The notes under the pieces were generated by a model, which was not told the DNA's origin, did no database searches, and worked only from the letters and a program-made list of their open reading frames with translations. The translations under genes and the position numbers were made by a program. From positions 1 through 10,059 of the forward strand of contig JAKAPB010000035.1 of the NCBI GenBank assembly GCA_021823045.1: a stretch of DNA of 10,059 nt. The letters run 5' to 3'. The first letter of the stretch is position 1; every line of letters starts with the position of its first letter. Source of the stretch: Actinomycetes bacterium. GTDB taxonomy: Bacteria > Actinomycetota > Acidimicrobiia > Acidimicrobiales > Acidimicrobiaceae. Shown here piece by piece: positions 1-6,742 of the stretch.

Positions 1-2868
1 ACCCGGTAACACAAGTCGGTCAGCGATCAGTTGCGCCAAATGAACCGCTCGCTTTGGCGATAGATCGGCCACTTGAGTTCGGCATGAAAAACCGTCGGCC
101 AGAACAACTGTGTTTTGATCTGCGAGCTCTAAGGCGGGTAATAAGGTGCGTTTGGCAACTTTGACAGAAAGATCGTAATGGCCTCGTTCCATTCCAAAGT
201 TCCCAGCTAGACCGCAGCATCCCGCCAGAACTTGGACTTCCGCCCCAGTTGCTTGCAGCAAAGAACGGTCCTCCTCGAATCCGAAAACTGAATATTGATG
301 ACAATGAGGCTGCACTACGACCTTGGTTCCGCTCAGATCTGGCAGAATCCACGGACTCTCCTCTCGTCTTCTAGCCCGATTGATAATTTCTGCAAATGTA
401 TGGACTGCCCCGGAAACCTTGACTGCACCTTCTCCAGCGACCAGGTCTATCAGATCGCCCCGTAAAACTGCAGCGCAAGAAGGCTCGAGCACTACTATCG
501 GCGTTCCTTGTCGAGCCGCGGGTGCTAGGACATTGACTAGGTGCCGAAGTTTATTGCGCGCAACGTCGAGCTGGCCGGTTGATATCCAAGTAATAGCGCA
601 GCATAGATCCGATGGCGCAAGCTTAACCGAAAAACCGGCCGCAGTTAGGACCTGGACAGCCGCTTCGGCCACCTCCGGTGAAAAGTGGTTAGTGAAGCTG
701 TCGACGAACAGAATGATCTCGCTTCGAGAATTAACTGCTATAGACGGTAGTGTCGATGACGAGTACTTTTTGGTAAAGGTCTTGGTGGTAAAACGCGGCA
801 ATGTCCGCCTGCTATCCACTCCAGCCAAATAGCAGATGGCCCTGCTCATGGTTCGGTTCGAAAGAGTGAGATTTACTAACGATGGTGCGATTGCAGCCAG
901 CTTTGCCCAAAGGGGCAGCCATCCTAGCGAATAGTGGCTTGTCGGCCTGATCCTTCGTCGATATGCCTGGTGGAGTACCTCAGCCTTATACCTCGCCATA
1001 TCCACCCCAGCGGGACAATCCGTTGCACACGCCTTGCAGGATAGACAGAGATCCAATACTTCGTGAACCTCTGGGGATCGCCATCCACCCTTTACAAGCG
1101 AGCCATTCATCATCTCCTGTAAAACCCGTGCCCTAGCTCGCGTTGACTCTTTTTCATCTGAAGTGGCGAGGAAGGAAGGACACATAGATCCCCCCGAAGC
1201 CAAATTGTCCGCTCGACACTTCCCGACTCCGACACACCTATGTACCGCCGAACCAAAATCGCCGTCGTCCTCCGCCAGAATGAAGCCTGGGTTTCGAGTG
1301 AGTATTTTTATGGACGGCAACCTGAGATTCGAATCGACGGGTACGGAATTTACGACGATACCTGGATTCAAGAGTCCCTTAGGATCGAATACTCCTTTGA
1401 ACTCCTCGAAGGCCGAAATAGCATCCCTGCTATACATAATGGGAAGTAGTTCGCTCCGAGCCCTACCATCGCCGTGTTCGCCAGAAAGAGAACCCCCAAA
1501 ATTAGCTACAAGCTTTGCTGCGTCAACCAGGAACGGCTTAATTGTGTAATTGCGATGATCCAACGGAAAATCAAGTCGAACGTGGACGCATCCGTCTCCG
1601 AAATGTCCATACATCAGCCCATCAAGTTGATATTCCCGAAGTAAATTCTGGAACTCTCTCAGATAGCTACCAAGCCGGGACGGAGGCACCGCGGCATCCT
1701 CCCAGCCAGGCCAAGCCTGGCGCCCCTGAACCGTGCGGCCGGCGAGTCCGGCACCATCCTCCCTAATCCTCCATAGCGCCTTAGATCGAGGGCCCGCTGG
1801 CACTACAGTCGCGTCGAGCGCCCCCGCAATTGCAACAATAGCTTCGCCAGCCGCCAAGGCTTCGCTATCGCTTTTGCCGGCAGTCTCGATAAATAACCAA
1901 CCTTCGCCCTTCGGTAGATCTTCGATCTTTGAGGCGGGATTGTGCCGCCTGACCACATCCACCAGGCGCGAATCGATCCCCTCTATCGCCTGAGGATGCA
2001 ACTCCAATATGGCAGTTACCGCGTCGGCAGCACTGGCCATGTCCGGATAGCCAAGCACCGTAAGCGCCGTGGCTACGGGAATAGGCACCAGCGCCAGAGT
2101 TGCGCCAAGGACTACCACACAGGTTCCCTCGGTCCCCACCAGCGCCTTGGCAAGATCCTCCCCATTTTCCTTCAACAAGTGTTCAAGCGAGTAGCCCGAC
2201 ACTTGCCGACCAAAACGTCCCAATTCAGTGGAGATTGTATTGCTATGCCGTTTGACAAGCTCTGAGAGACCCCCAACCTGTCCGAGACTCCTCTCCGCTA
2301 AAAAGCGGCGCCCAGTACCATCGATCACATCGAGCGAAATGACGTTTTCAGCGGTACGTCCAAATGCAACGGAGTGCGATCCACATGCATTATTGCCGAT
2401 CATCCCACCCAGGGTGCATCGCGAATGGGTTGATGGGTCTGGACCAAAACGTACCTTTGACGACGCAACGGTCTTTTGCAAATGATCCAACACCACTCCG
2501 GGCTCTACCGTCGCGGTCATCTCCGAGAGGTTGACATCAATAACTCTATTTAAATACCTACTCGTGTCGAGTACTATCCCTGGACCCACCGCATTTCCAG
2601 CTACCGAAGTCCCTCCGCCGCGAACCGTCAATGCGGTCTCCGTAATCGCCGAGACCTGCTGCACGGCAATTACCTCTTCGACCGAACGAGGAAAAACAAC
2701 CGCCAGCGGGACAACCCGATAGTTTGACGCGTCACTACTGTATTGGGCCCTCCTAGAAGCGCCGATCTCGACTTCCGACACACCATAGGAGTGCAACATT
2801 GCCTGCAGATCTCGCACTTTATCGTGATCGGAAGTCGATACTGAAGAATGAGACGCGCCAGGCCGCAA
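1..2868 (-). CDS. FAD-linked oxidase/4Fe-4S protein, D-2-hydroxyglutarate or D-lactate dehydrogenase type (3' end outside window)
   Basis: The frame is open without a stop to the left edge; about 956 residues are visible, so only the extreme C-terminus is missing (relatives are roughly 950-1020 residues). Numbered from TTG 2868, the FAD-binding domain shows YSSDASNYR, RGGGTS (about 83) and GGMIGNNACGSH (154-165). The oxidase C-domain shows GHFGDGCVH (421-429) and SGEHGDG (462-468), the usual metal/substrate site. Ferredoxin-like clusters follow: CVGVGKC (545-551) with MCPS (563), then CLSCKACATDCP (C608, C611, C614, C618). The CCG domains include CCAITW (756-757), QPHCHQ (856) and GCCGLAGNFG (884-885). 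The family, including E. coli YdiJ, oxidises D-2-hydroxyacids and passes electrons from FAD through Fe-S centres. D-2-hydroxyglutarate is favoured here because a transhydrogenase-like gene lies in the same operon; D-lactate remains possible. The start is uncertain: TTG 2868 has AGGG seven bases upstream, TTG 2898 overlaps the preceding stop, and GTG 2817 and ATG 2799 are also in frame. Confidence 0.9.
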   Translation of the reverse strand, partial: MRPGASHSSVSTSDHDKVRDLQAMLHSYGVSEVEIGASRRAQYSSDASNYRVVPLAVVFPRSVEEVIAVQQVSAITETALTVRGGGTSVAGNAVGPGIVLDTSRYLNRVIDVNLSEMTATVEPGVVLDHLQKTVASSKVRFGPDPSTHSRCTLGGMIGNNACGSHSVAFGRTAENVISLDVIDGTGRRFLAERSLGQVGGLSELVKRHSNTISTELGRFGRQVSGYSLEHLLKENGEDLAKALVGTEGTCVVVLGATLALVPIPVATALTVLGYPDMASAADAVTAILELHPQAIEGIDSRLVDVVRRHNPASKIEDLPKGEGWLFIETAGKSDSEALAAGEAIVAIAGALDATVVPAGPRSKALWRIREDGAGLAGRTVQGRQAWPGWEDAAVPPSRLGSYLREFQNLLREYQLDGLMYGHFGDGCVHVRLDFPLDHRNYTIKPFLVDAAKLVANFGGSLSGEHGDGRARSELLPIMYSRDAISAFEEFKGVFDPKGLLNPGIVVNSVPVDSNLRLPSIKILTRNPGFILAEDDGDFGSAVHRCVGVGKCRADNLASGGSMCPSFLATSDEKESTRARARVLQEMMNGSLVKGGWRSPEVHEVLDLCLSCKACATDCPAGVDMARYKAEVLHQAYRRRIRPTSHYSLGWLPLWAKLAAIAPSLVNLTLSNRTMSRAICYLAGVDSRRTLPRFTTKTFTKKYSSSTLPSIAVNSRSEIILFVDSFTNHFSPEVAEAAVQVLTAAGFSVKLAPSDLCCAITWISTGQLDVARNKLRHLVNVLAPAARQGTPIVVLEPSCAAVLRGDLIDLVAGEGAVKVSGAVHTFAEIINRARRREESPWILPDLSGTKVVVQPHCHQYSVFGFEEDRSLLQATGAEVQVLAGCCGLAGNFGMERGHYDLSVKVAKRTLLPALELADQNTVVLADGFSCRTQVADLSPKRAVHLAQLIADRLVLPG

Positions 2869-2894
2869 AATCCGACCCTGAATCCGCTCCAGAT

Positions 2895-3392
2895 TCAATC
2901 TGGCGCTTTCTGGCCAGGCCCGCTCTTCACCGACGGTACCGTTTCTGACCCGCCGTGGACGTGCCCGTGTCCGTGGTCGTGTCCGTGTCCGTGTCCGTGT
3001 CCGTGTTCGTGTCCAATGGAATGGTCATGCGCACTCCCTGCAATTACCGGATCACCGGCTCGCAAGGGTGCGGACTCATACCTTCCCTCATGAGCGAGTA
3101 TCGGCCTCCGATCTCCGGCCAGCTCGGGGTATCGCTCCTCGATCTTCACGCGCTCGTCGACGAGCTTTCTCAGCGAATTCACATACTCCCGGTTGCCATC
3201 GTAAGTGCCTTTCCAAGTCTGAGGCATCGCTTCAGGACTTGGCGGAAGCACTGCGCGCTTGCCAATTGAGAAACTCGATGGAAGCTTGTTCATCTCCGAA
3301 CCACAACTCGGACAGGAGGGAATCGCCATCGAAATCGCCTGGATAACCTCGATTCGGTGACCGAGACTACACTCCAACTCGTAAATTGGCAT
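2895..3392 (-). CDS. FmdB-like small zinc-ribbon protein with His-rich C-terminal tail
   Basis: This 165-residue protein begins MPIYELECSLGH, as FmdB-type putative regulatory zinc ribbons do, and has a second knuckle CPSCG (C27, C30). The first knuckle is not the usual CxxC: C8 is followed by S-L-G-H, so H12 may replace the second cysteine. Residues 45-115 are a conserved-looking hydrophilic middle (MPQTWKGTYDGNREYV, then YPELAGDRRPILAHEGRYES). Residues 122-146 hold 12 histidines, mostly as GH/DH/EH dipeptides, a likely Zn, Ni, Co or Fe binding tail. There is no signal peptide or membrane segment, so it is probably cytoplasmic. The ATG has a weak AGG upstream and lies only 6 bases after the transhydrogenase stop; its TGA sits at the start region of the oxidase gene, so translational coupling is likely. 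Function is unknown; metal buffering or delivery to operon metalloenzymes is a guess from the tail and context. Confidence 0.85.
   Translation of the reverse strand: MPIYELECSLGHRIEVIQAISMAIPSCPSCGSEMNKLPSSFSIGKRAVLPPSPEAMPQTWKGTYDGNREYVNSLRKLVDERVKIEERYPELAGDRRPILAHEGRYESAPLRAGDPVIAGSAHDHSIGHEHGHGHGHGHDHGHGHVHGGSETVPSVKSGPGQKAPD
2955..3014. repeat. Imperfect GTGTCC hexamer tandem repeat inside the His-rich tail
   Basis: On the plus strand GTGTCC/CCGTGT units recur here, the cleanest run lying at about 2980-3005, with CCGTGG and TTCGTG variants at the edges. On the coding (minus) strand each unit encodes Gly-His or Asp-His. Because the unit is six bases, gain or loss of a copy changes the tail by two residues and never shifts the frame. 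The plus-strand reading that gives a Val-Ser repeat is a by-product. Confidence 0.85.
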
Positions 3393-3398
3393 CTTTAC

Positions 3399-4676
3399 CT
3401 ACCAAAGCTCGATTGAGCGCTCAAAAATTTGGGCGATATCCGACTCGTTTACCGACAGCGGGGCGGTGGCCAACAGACGCTGCTGCTTCATGGTTCCGTC
3501 AACAAGGTCCGAAATATCGGCCTTATCGTATCCGACCCCGCCAATTCCATTAGGAATCCCGATATCCTTCATCAACTGGATGAGAGCAGCGGGTAGGGCT
3601 TCCGAAGGATCATCGGGACGAGACGCTCCGGGCGCAAGTACACCGGCAATCTGCAGATGCCTCTCTGGCTGAGCCGAGAAAGTAAAGCGAAAGGCCTCAG
3701 GAGCGGTCAGTGAAACGGACATTCCATGAGGAACCATCGGCTCATGCTTCGGATATCCTTTCGGATAGAAATCCCTAACCCTACCAGCGATCGGATATGC
3801 ATTTGCGTGCGGTATGTGCACTCCAGCATTCCCAAATCCCATTCCGGCGAAGGTTGCGGCCATAGACATGTCCATCCTGGCCTCGACGTCCTCCCCATGC
3901 AACACAGCCCGACGAAACGACCTCGCCAAAAGCTCGAGGGCCTTCATCGACCACATATCGGCGACTGGGTTAGATCCGCAGTAAGGGACTCGCTGCTCTG
4001 CGGTCTTGTGCTCGTAGGTGTAGTAAGGCTTTGCGGTATAGCTCTCTAAAGCGTGGCACAGTATGTCCATGCCGGTAGCTGCGGTAACCTCCGGCGGCTG
4101 ACTAATGGTCAGCAATGGATCAACGATAGCCATCATTGGACGTAGTCTGGCATGACTGATCCCAGTCTTGACCTTGAGGGCAAGGACGTCCAAAACGCAA
4201 ATCGTAGTGCTTTCGGACCCGGTTCCTGTGGTCGTCGGTACGGCAATTAACGGCTTTAGCGGCTGACTAGGTGCCTTTCCTCCCCCAACCGGAGCGTTGA
4301 TATAGTCCATCAATTCACCCGGGTTGGTGATCATTAAGTTGATAGCCTTGGCCGTGTCAATGCTCGACCCACCACCTACCGCCACCAACCCATCCCATGG
4401 TCCAGTTCTGCGGGCATAGTCGACCGCCTCCTGGAGGCTTAGGTCAGTTGGTTCAACATGGACGCCGTCAAAAACATGCGCTTCAATACCGAACCGCCCC
4501 ATTTGATCTGCTACACGTTGAGGCGAGCCAGTTGCGGAAATTCCAACATCAGTTACAACGAGCACCCGCTTGACCCCATACTGGGCTAAATCGAAACCAA
4601 TTTCGTCCGAAGAACCTGGTCCAAACTTCAGCAACGGCGCACCATAGGTAAACACCGTCTCTGGATTATTAGCCAT
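3399..4676 (-). CDS. Iron-type alcohol dehydrogenase, hydroxyacid-oxoacid transhydrogenase (ADHFE1/HOT) family
   Basis: This is a full-length group III Fe-dependent dehydrogenase of 425 residues from ATG 4676; numbers here count from GTG 4679, one codon upstream. The nucleotide-binding loop is GGGSSIDTAKA (102-112), followed by YINAPVGGGK (126-135) and PLIAVPTTTGTGSES (143-157). The metal ligands of the family are visible: D205 and H209 in GMDILCHALESYT, H291 in VHIPHANAYPIAG and H318 in VPHGMS. The segments YINAP(V/I)GxGK, GSNPxxDxW, FAGxGFGNAGVH, VPHGxSV and GYxKADIxxLVxGT strongly resemble animal ADHFE1. That enzyme transfers hydride from 4-hydroxybutyrate to 2-oxoglutarate, giving succinate semialdehyde and D-2-hydroxyglutarate, with the nicotinamide cofactor staying bound. 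An ordinary NAD-dependent 4-hydroxybutyrate or other alcohol dehydrogenase is the alternative. ATG 4676 is preferred because an AAGGGG site lies seven bases upstream. It sits 29 bases after the lactonase gene, in one operon. Confidence 0.93.
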   Translation of the reverse strand: MANNPETVFTYGAPLLKFGPGSSDEIGFDLAQYGVKRVLVVTDVGISATGSPQRVADQMGRFGIEAHVFDGVHVEPTDLSLQEAVDYARRTGPWDGLVAVGGGSSIDTAKAINLMITNPGELMDYINAPVGGGKAPSQPLKPLIAVPTTTGTGSESTTICVLDVLALKVKTGISHARLRPMMAIVDPLLTISQPPEVTAATGMDILCHALESYTAKPYYTYEHKTAEQRVPYCGSNPVADMWSMKALELLARSFRRAVLHGEDVEARMDMSMAATFAGMGFGNAGVHIPHANAYPIAGRVRDFYPKGYPKHEPMVPHGMSVSLTAPEAFRFTFSAQPERHLQIAGVLAPGASRPDDPSEALPAALIQLMKDIGIPNGIGGVGYDKADISDLVDGTMKQQRLLATAPLSVNESDIAQIFERSIELW

Positions 4677-4705
4677 CACAAAACCCCTTATCCCTAGAAA
4701 AGTTA

Positions 4706-5515
4706 TTACTCGTAGAAACCGGCCGGAGCAAGCTTCATGGACCTAAGTTGAGCGGCGTCATGGCCAAATATCATCTCTGCGTTCGAGGTCTCGGCAATCC
4801 GACGAAGCTTCTCGACCGAGGCGTACCATGCACCAAGGTCATTTACAATCGCAGCCGGTGAAGCCGGTGGGCCGTAGGAATCACCAAGGTATATCGCGTC
4901 AGAAGTGAAGATCATCGTACCGCTCTGAGCTAGATCGACCCGCATCGACATTGTTCCAGGGGTGTGCCCCGGAGCTTCAATAAGTGTTACACCGGGAAGG
5001 ATCTCGGTATCGCCAGAAACCGTCTCGAACTCCAAGCCCTCATAATCTGCTTTCAGGTGAGCTCCATTGAAAGGGCCATCGTAGCCAAATGCGAACTCTT
5101 TTTCCTTGTCGTTGCAGATCAACCTGGCGTTTGATCCCTTAAACATCTGCATATTGCCTGCATGATCAAAGTGCAGATGCGAGGCGACGACGAAGTCAAT
5201 GTCGTCCACGCCCAATCCGATCTGGCCTAACCTGGAATCGAAATACTCACTCTCTGAAACCTGGTCGTAAGGAAAAAATTCTTGGAGGCCGGTTGGCTCC
5301 CATCTAGTCTCCCAATCCCTAGGGCAACTCGTGTCCCAAAGGAGACGACCCTCGGGAGTTTCGATTACAACAGCGTGACTGGTACAGGAGTACCACTCGA
5401 CAGGGCGATCCTTCTCACCCCTTGGTCGGATCGTCCTGCCTGCCTTCAAAAGCAGCCAGGTAAGGTCGCAACTCATCGCTCCACAATCCAAAACGTGCAA
5501 TTTGATCGGCGCCAT
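4706..5515 (-). CDS. Metallo-beta-lactamase fold lactonase (AiiA/AttM-like)
   Basis: This 269-residue MBL-fold hydrolase carries the full dinuclear metal site: H113, H115, D117 and H118 in SHLHFDHAGN, H184 in APGHTPGTMS, D206 in TSDAIYLGDS and H252 in FGHDAAQ. Y209, three residues after D206, matches the catalytic tyrosine of N-acyl-homoserine lactonases (AiiA Tyr194), and the length and C-terminal APxFYE ending fit the AiiA/AttM (BlcC) group. These enzymes open lactone rings; BlcC acts on gamma-butyrolactone, and AiiA on acyl-homoserine lactones. There is no signal peptide, so the enzyme is cytoplasmic. The ATG has a GGGGG run about nine bases upstream. It is the first gene of the minus-strand operon, divergent from the GntR regulator. 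A substrate yielding a hydroxyacid for the next gene is favoured by context, while quorum-signal degradation cannot be excluded. Confidence 0.9.
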   Translation of the reverse strand: MAPIKLHVLDCGAMSCDLTWLLLKAGRTIRPRGEKDRPVEWYSCTSHAVVIETPEGRLLWDTSCPRDWETRWEPTGLQEFFPYDQVSESEYFDSRLGQIGLGVDDIDFVVASHLHFDHAGNMQMFKGSNARLICNDKEKEFAFGYDGPFNGAHLKADYEGLEFETVSGDTEILPGVTLIEAPGHTPGTMSMRVDLAQSGTMIFTSDAIYLGDSYGPPASPAAIVNDLGAWYASVEKLRRIAETSNAEMIFGHDAAQLRSMKLAPAGFYE

Positions 5516-5566
5516 CGCCAGTTACCCCCGTATTCCGATCTCCACGCTGAAGATCCTTGCTCGAAA

Positions 5567-5579
5567 ACTCTAACAGAGT
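5567..5579. promoter_or_regulatory. Palindrome ACTCT-AAC-AGAGT, candidate operator
   Basis: This is a perfect inverted repeat with five-base arms and a three-base centre, lying in the divergent intergenic region 52 bases upstream of the lactonase start. FadR-subfamily GntR proteins often bind short palindromes with a three-base centre, so it is a candidate site for the adjacent regulator. Its short length means chance occurrence is possible. Confidence 0.35.
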
Positions 5580-5589
5580 AACATGCTAC

Positions 5590-5618
5590 TTGACGACCTC
5601 TACGCTAATTTTTATCAC
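5590..5618 (+). promoter_or_regulatory. Candidate sigma70-type promoter for the GntR gene
   Basis: A -35 box TTGACG (5590-5595) and a -10-like TATCAC (5613-5618) are separated by 17 bases, in an A+T-rich stretch. The -35 box matches five of six consensus bases and the -10 box four of six. Transcription would begin near 5625, leaving a leader of just over 20 bases before the TTG start. No equally clear promoter was found for the divergent operon. Confidence 0.5.
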
Positions 5619-5623
5619 CGATA
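5613..5623. promoter_or_regulatory. Palindrome TATC-ACC-GATA overlapping the -10 box, candidate autoregulatory operator
   Basis: This inverted repeat has four-base arms and a three-base centre and coincides with the proposed -10 element of the GntR gene, where a bound repressor would block RNA polymerase. It has the same spacing as ACTCT-AAC-AGAGT at 5567-5579 but a different arm sequence, so the two cannot both be called copies of one operator with confidence. Confidence 0.3.
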
Positions 5624-5637
5624 TTAATTAAACGCCG

Positions 5638-5645
5638 AGGAGGAG
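5638..5645 (+). promoter_or_regulatory. Strong Shine-Dalgarno (AGGAGGAG) that decides the TTG start
   Basis: AGGAGGAG lies just ahead of TTG 5648, with AGGAGG four bases from the start codon. No ATG, GTG or other TTG in this frame has a comparable site, and the reading from here aligns the winged-helix domain in its normal place. The spacing is slightly short. Confidence 0.7.
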
Positions 5646-5647
5646 TT

Positions 5648-6403
5648 TTGCAAAGTTCAAGAGGCGGCGCCACACTCACCGAGCAAGTTGTGGCGACAAT
5701 CCGTGAAGCAATCTTGAATGGCAAACTTGAGCCAGGCACACTATATTCCGTCTACAAAATGGCCGATGAAATCGGGATTTCACGAACCCCCGTGCGTGAA
5801 GCCCTGCTCCGATTGGCCGATGCGGGCATGGTTCGCTTTGAGAGAAATCGCGGCTTTCGAGTGTTACGTACCTCGGTGCGCGAACTCCAAGAGGTCTTTC
5901 AACTTCGACTTCTCCTCGAAGTGCCCGCCGCCTACCGAGCAGCTCACCTATCAGACGAAAAATTGAGCGCAAAGGCGAGAGAAGAGCTCGCCGAAATGCG
6001 CAACGCGGCAATCGGCCACGACGAGAACCTCTTCATGGCACACGACAGAGCATTGCACGAGCTAGTGCTGGCTGCCTCTCAGAACAACAAGCTCGTCAGC
6101 GCCGTGAGGGATCTTCGGTTCATAACTATGACACTTGGTGCGAGTACCGTCGACAGGTCAAGGACACTCTCGAACATAGCAGACGAACACCAGCCGCTGG
6201 TCGACGCAATTGAAAGCAAGGATCCTGCTGCAGCGGCAGCGGCCATGCATCACCACATAGTTCATACGGGTCAACTCCTGCTCGAGCAGCTAATTAAAGA
6301 CGGTCGGGATTCTTCTGGCCTTGATCCGCAATGGGCACGCTCTTTTACTGCGGACGTGCAATTTCGTGGTAGCTACCAGAATCGCCAACCCTTTGCCAAA
6401 TGA
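5648..6403 (+). CDS. GntR-family transcriptional regulator, FadR subfamily (FCD domain)
   Basis: The 251-residue protein has an N-terminal winged helix (about 8-75): TEQVVATIREAILNGKLEPG, then the recognition helix region ISRTPVREALLRLADAGMV and the wing FERNRGFRV. An all-helical FCD ligand-binding domain follows (about 78-215). Its usual metal/ligand residues are visible: D133 and H137 in HDRALHEL, H181 in DEHQPLVDAI and H203 in AMHHHI. FCD regulators sense small carboxylates or hydroxyacids through this site, which fits control of a hydroxyacid operon. The gene is divergent from the lactonase gene across 132 bases and probably represses that operon and itself until an organic acid binds; this is inferred from position and family. 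Translation starts at TTG behind a strong AGGAGG. The roughly 30-residue C-terminal tail has no recognisable motif. No convincing terminator follows. Confidence 0.92.
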   Translation: MQSSRGGATLTEQVVATIREAILNGKLEPGTLYSVYKMADEIGISRTPVREALLRLADAGMVRFERNRGFRVLRTSVRELQEVFQLRLLLEVPAAYRAAHLSDEKLSAKAREELAEMRNAAIGHDENLFMAHDRALHELVLAASQNNKLVSAVRDLRFITMTLGASTVDRSRTLSNIADEHQPLVDAIESKDPAAAAAAMHHHIVHTGQLLLEQLIKDGRDSSGLDPQWARSFTADVQFRGSYQNRQPFAK

Positions 6404-6430
6404 GCAGGTTGGCCATTCGAACAAATCGTT

Positions 6431-6646
6431 TCAACCACGAAGCAAAACCATCAAGGCGTCCAGACCTGACTTGAAGCTCAGATTGGGATGATCTCCTAGA
6501 TCTTGGGATCGAAAACGAATTGCCAAAGGCAGGTCTTGGCTATCCGAGCGAAACATCAAAGCACCATGGCCTATACCGATTGCCTTATTTTCAACAGTGA
6601 CAACTCTCTCTTTTCTCTCTTTTCTCTCTTTGTGCGGCCAAGTCAC
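6431..6646 (-). CDS. Doubtful 71-residue hypothetical protein
   Basis: The frame has a GTG start with AGGA ten bases upstream. Its N-terminus has a KER repeat (KERKERKER) read from the polypurine side of a 9-bp tandem repeat, followed by a sequence with no recognised family (ENKAIGIGHGALMFRSD and onward). It runs in the ppdK direction, ends 27 bases from the end of the convergent GntR gene, and is preceded by the hairpin-rich stretch. A chance open frame or the remnant of a degraded gene is as likely as a real small protein. Confidence 0.2.
   Translation of the reverse strand: MTWPHKERKERKERVVTVENKAIGIGHGALMFRSDSQDLPLAIRFRSQDLGDHPNLSFKSGLDALMVLLRG
6606..6632. repeat. Three tandem copies of CTCTCTTTT (polypyrimidine/polypurine tract)
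   Basis: Copies lie at 6606-6614, 6615-6623 and 6624-6632, the last ending in G. All pyrimidines fall on the plus strand and all purines on the minus strand except that final base. A nine-base unit keeps the frame if the doubtful small protein is real. Confidence 0.85.
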
Positions 6647-6742
6647 CAGATCTCTTTCCTGGTCAAGATCTAGCCACAGCTAGCGGAGCGCTGGTCACCA
6701 AGCTGATAATTGACCATTTCCGATCGACACAACCCGTACTAA

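Noticed and set aside
1..2868. Small open frames on both strands here suggested a degraded region without a large gene.
   Set aside because: Line-by-line reading of the minus strand shows one uninterrupted frame with all family motifs; it only looks absent because its stop lies beyond the left edge.
2955..3014. Possible CRISPR-like array.
   Set aside because: Units are six bases with no spacers and lie inside a coding region.
2955..3269. Plus-strand frame with a Val-Ser repeat (MDVPVSVVVSVSVSV).
   Set aside because: It is the opposite strand of the His-rich tail; the minus frame has a zinc-ribbon family match and operon position.
3399..5515. Quorum quenching as the main role of the lactonase.
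   Set aside because: The catalytic residues allow it, but the operon partners point to hydroxyacid metabolism; kept only as an alternative.
6404..6430. Terminator for the GntR gene from GGTTG/CAACC pairing.
   Set aside because: The stem is only five pairs, the loop is long and no T run follows.
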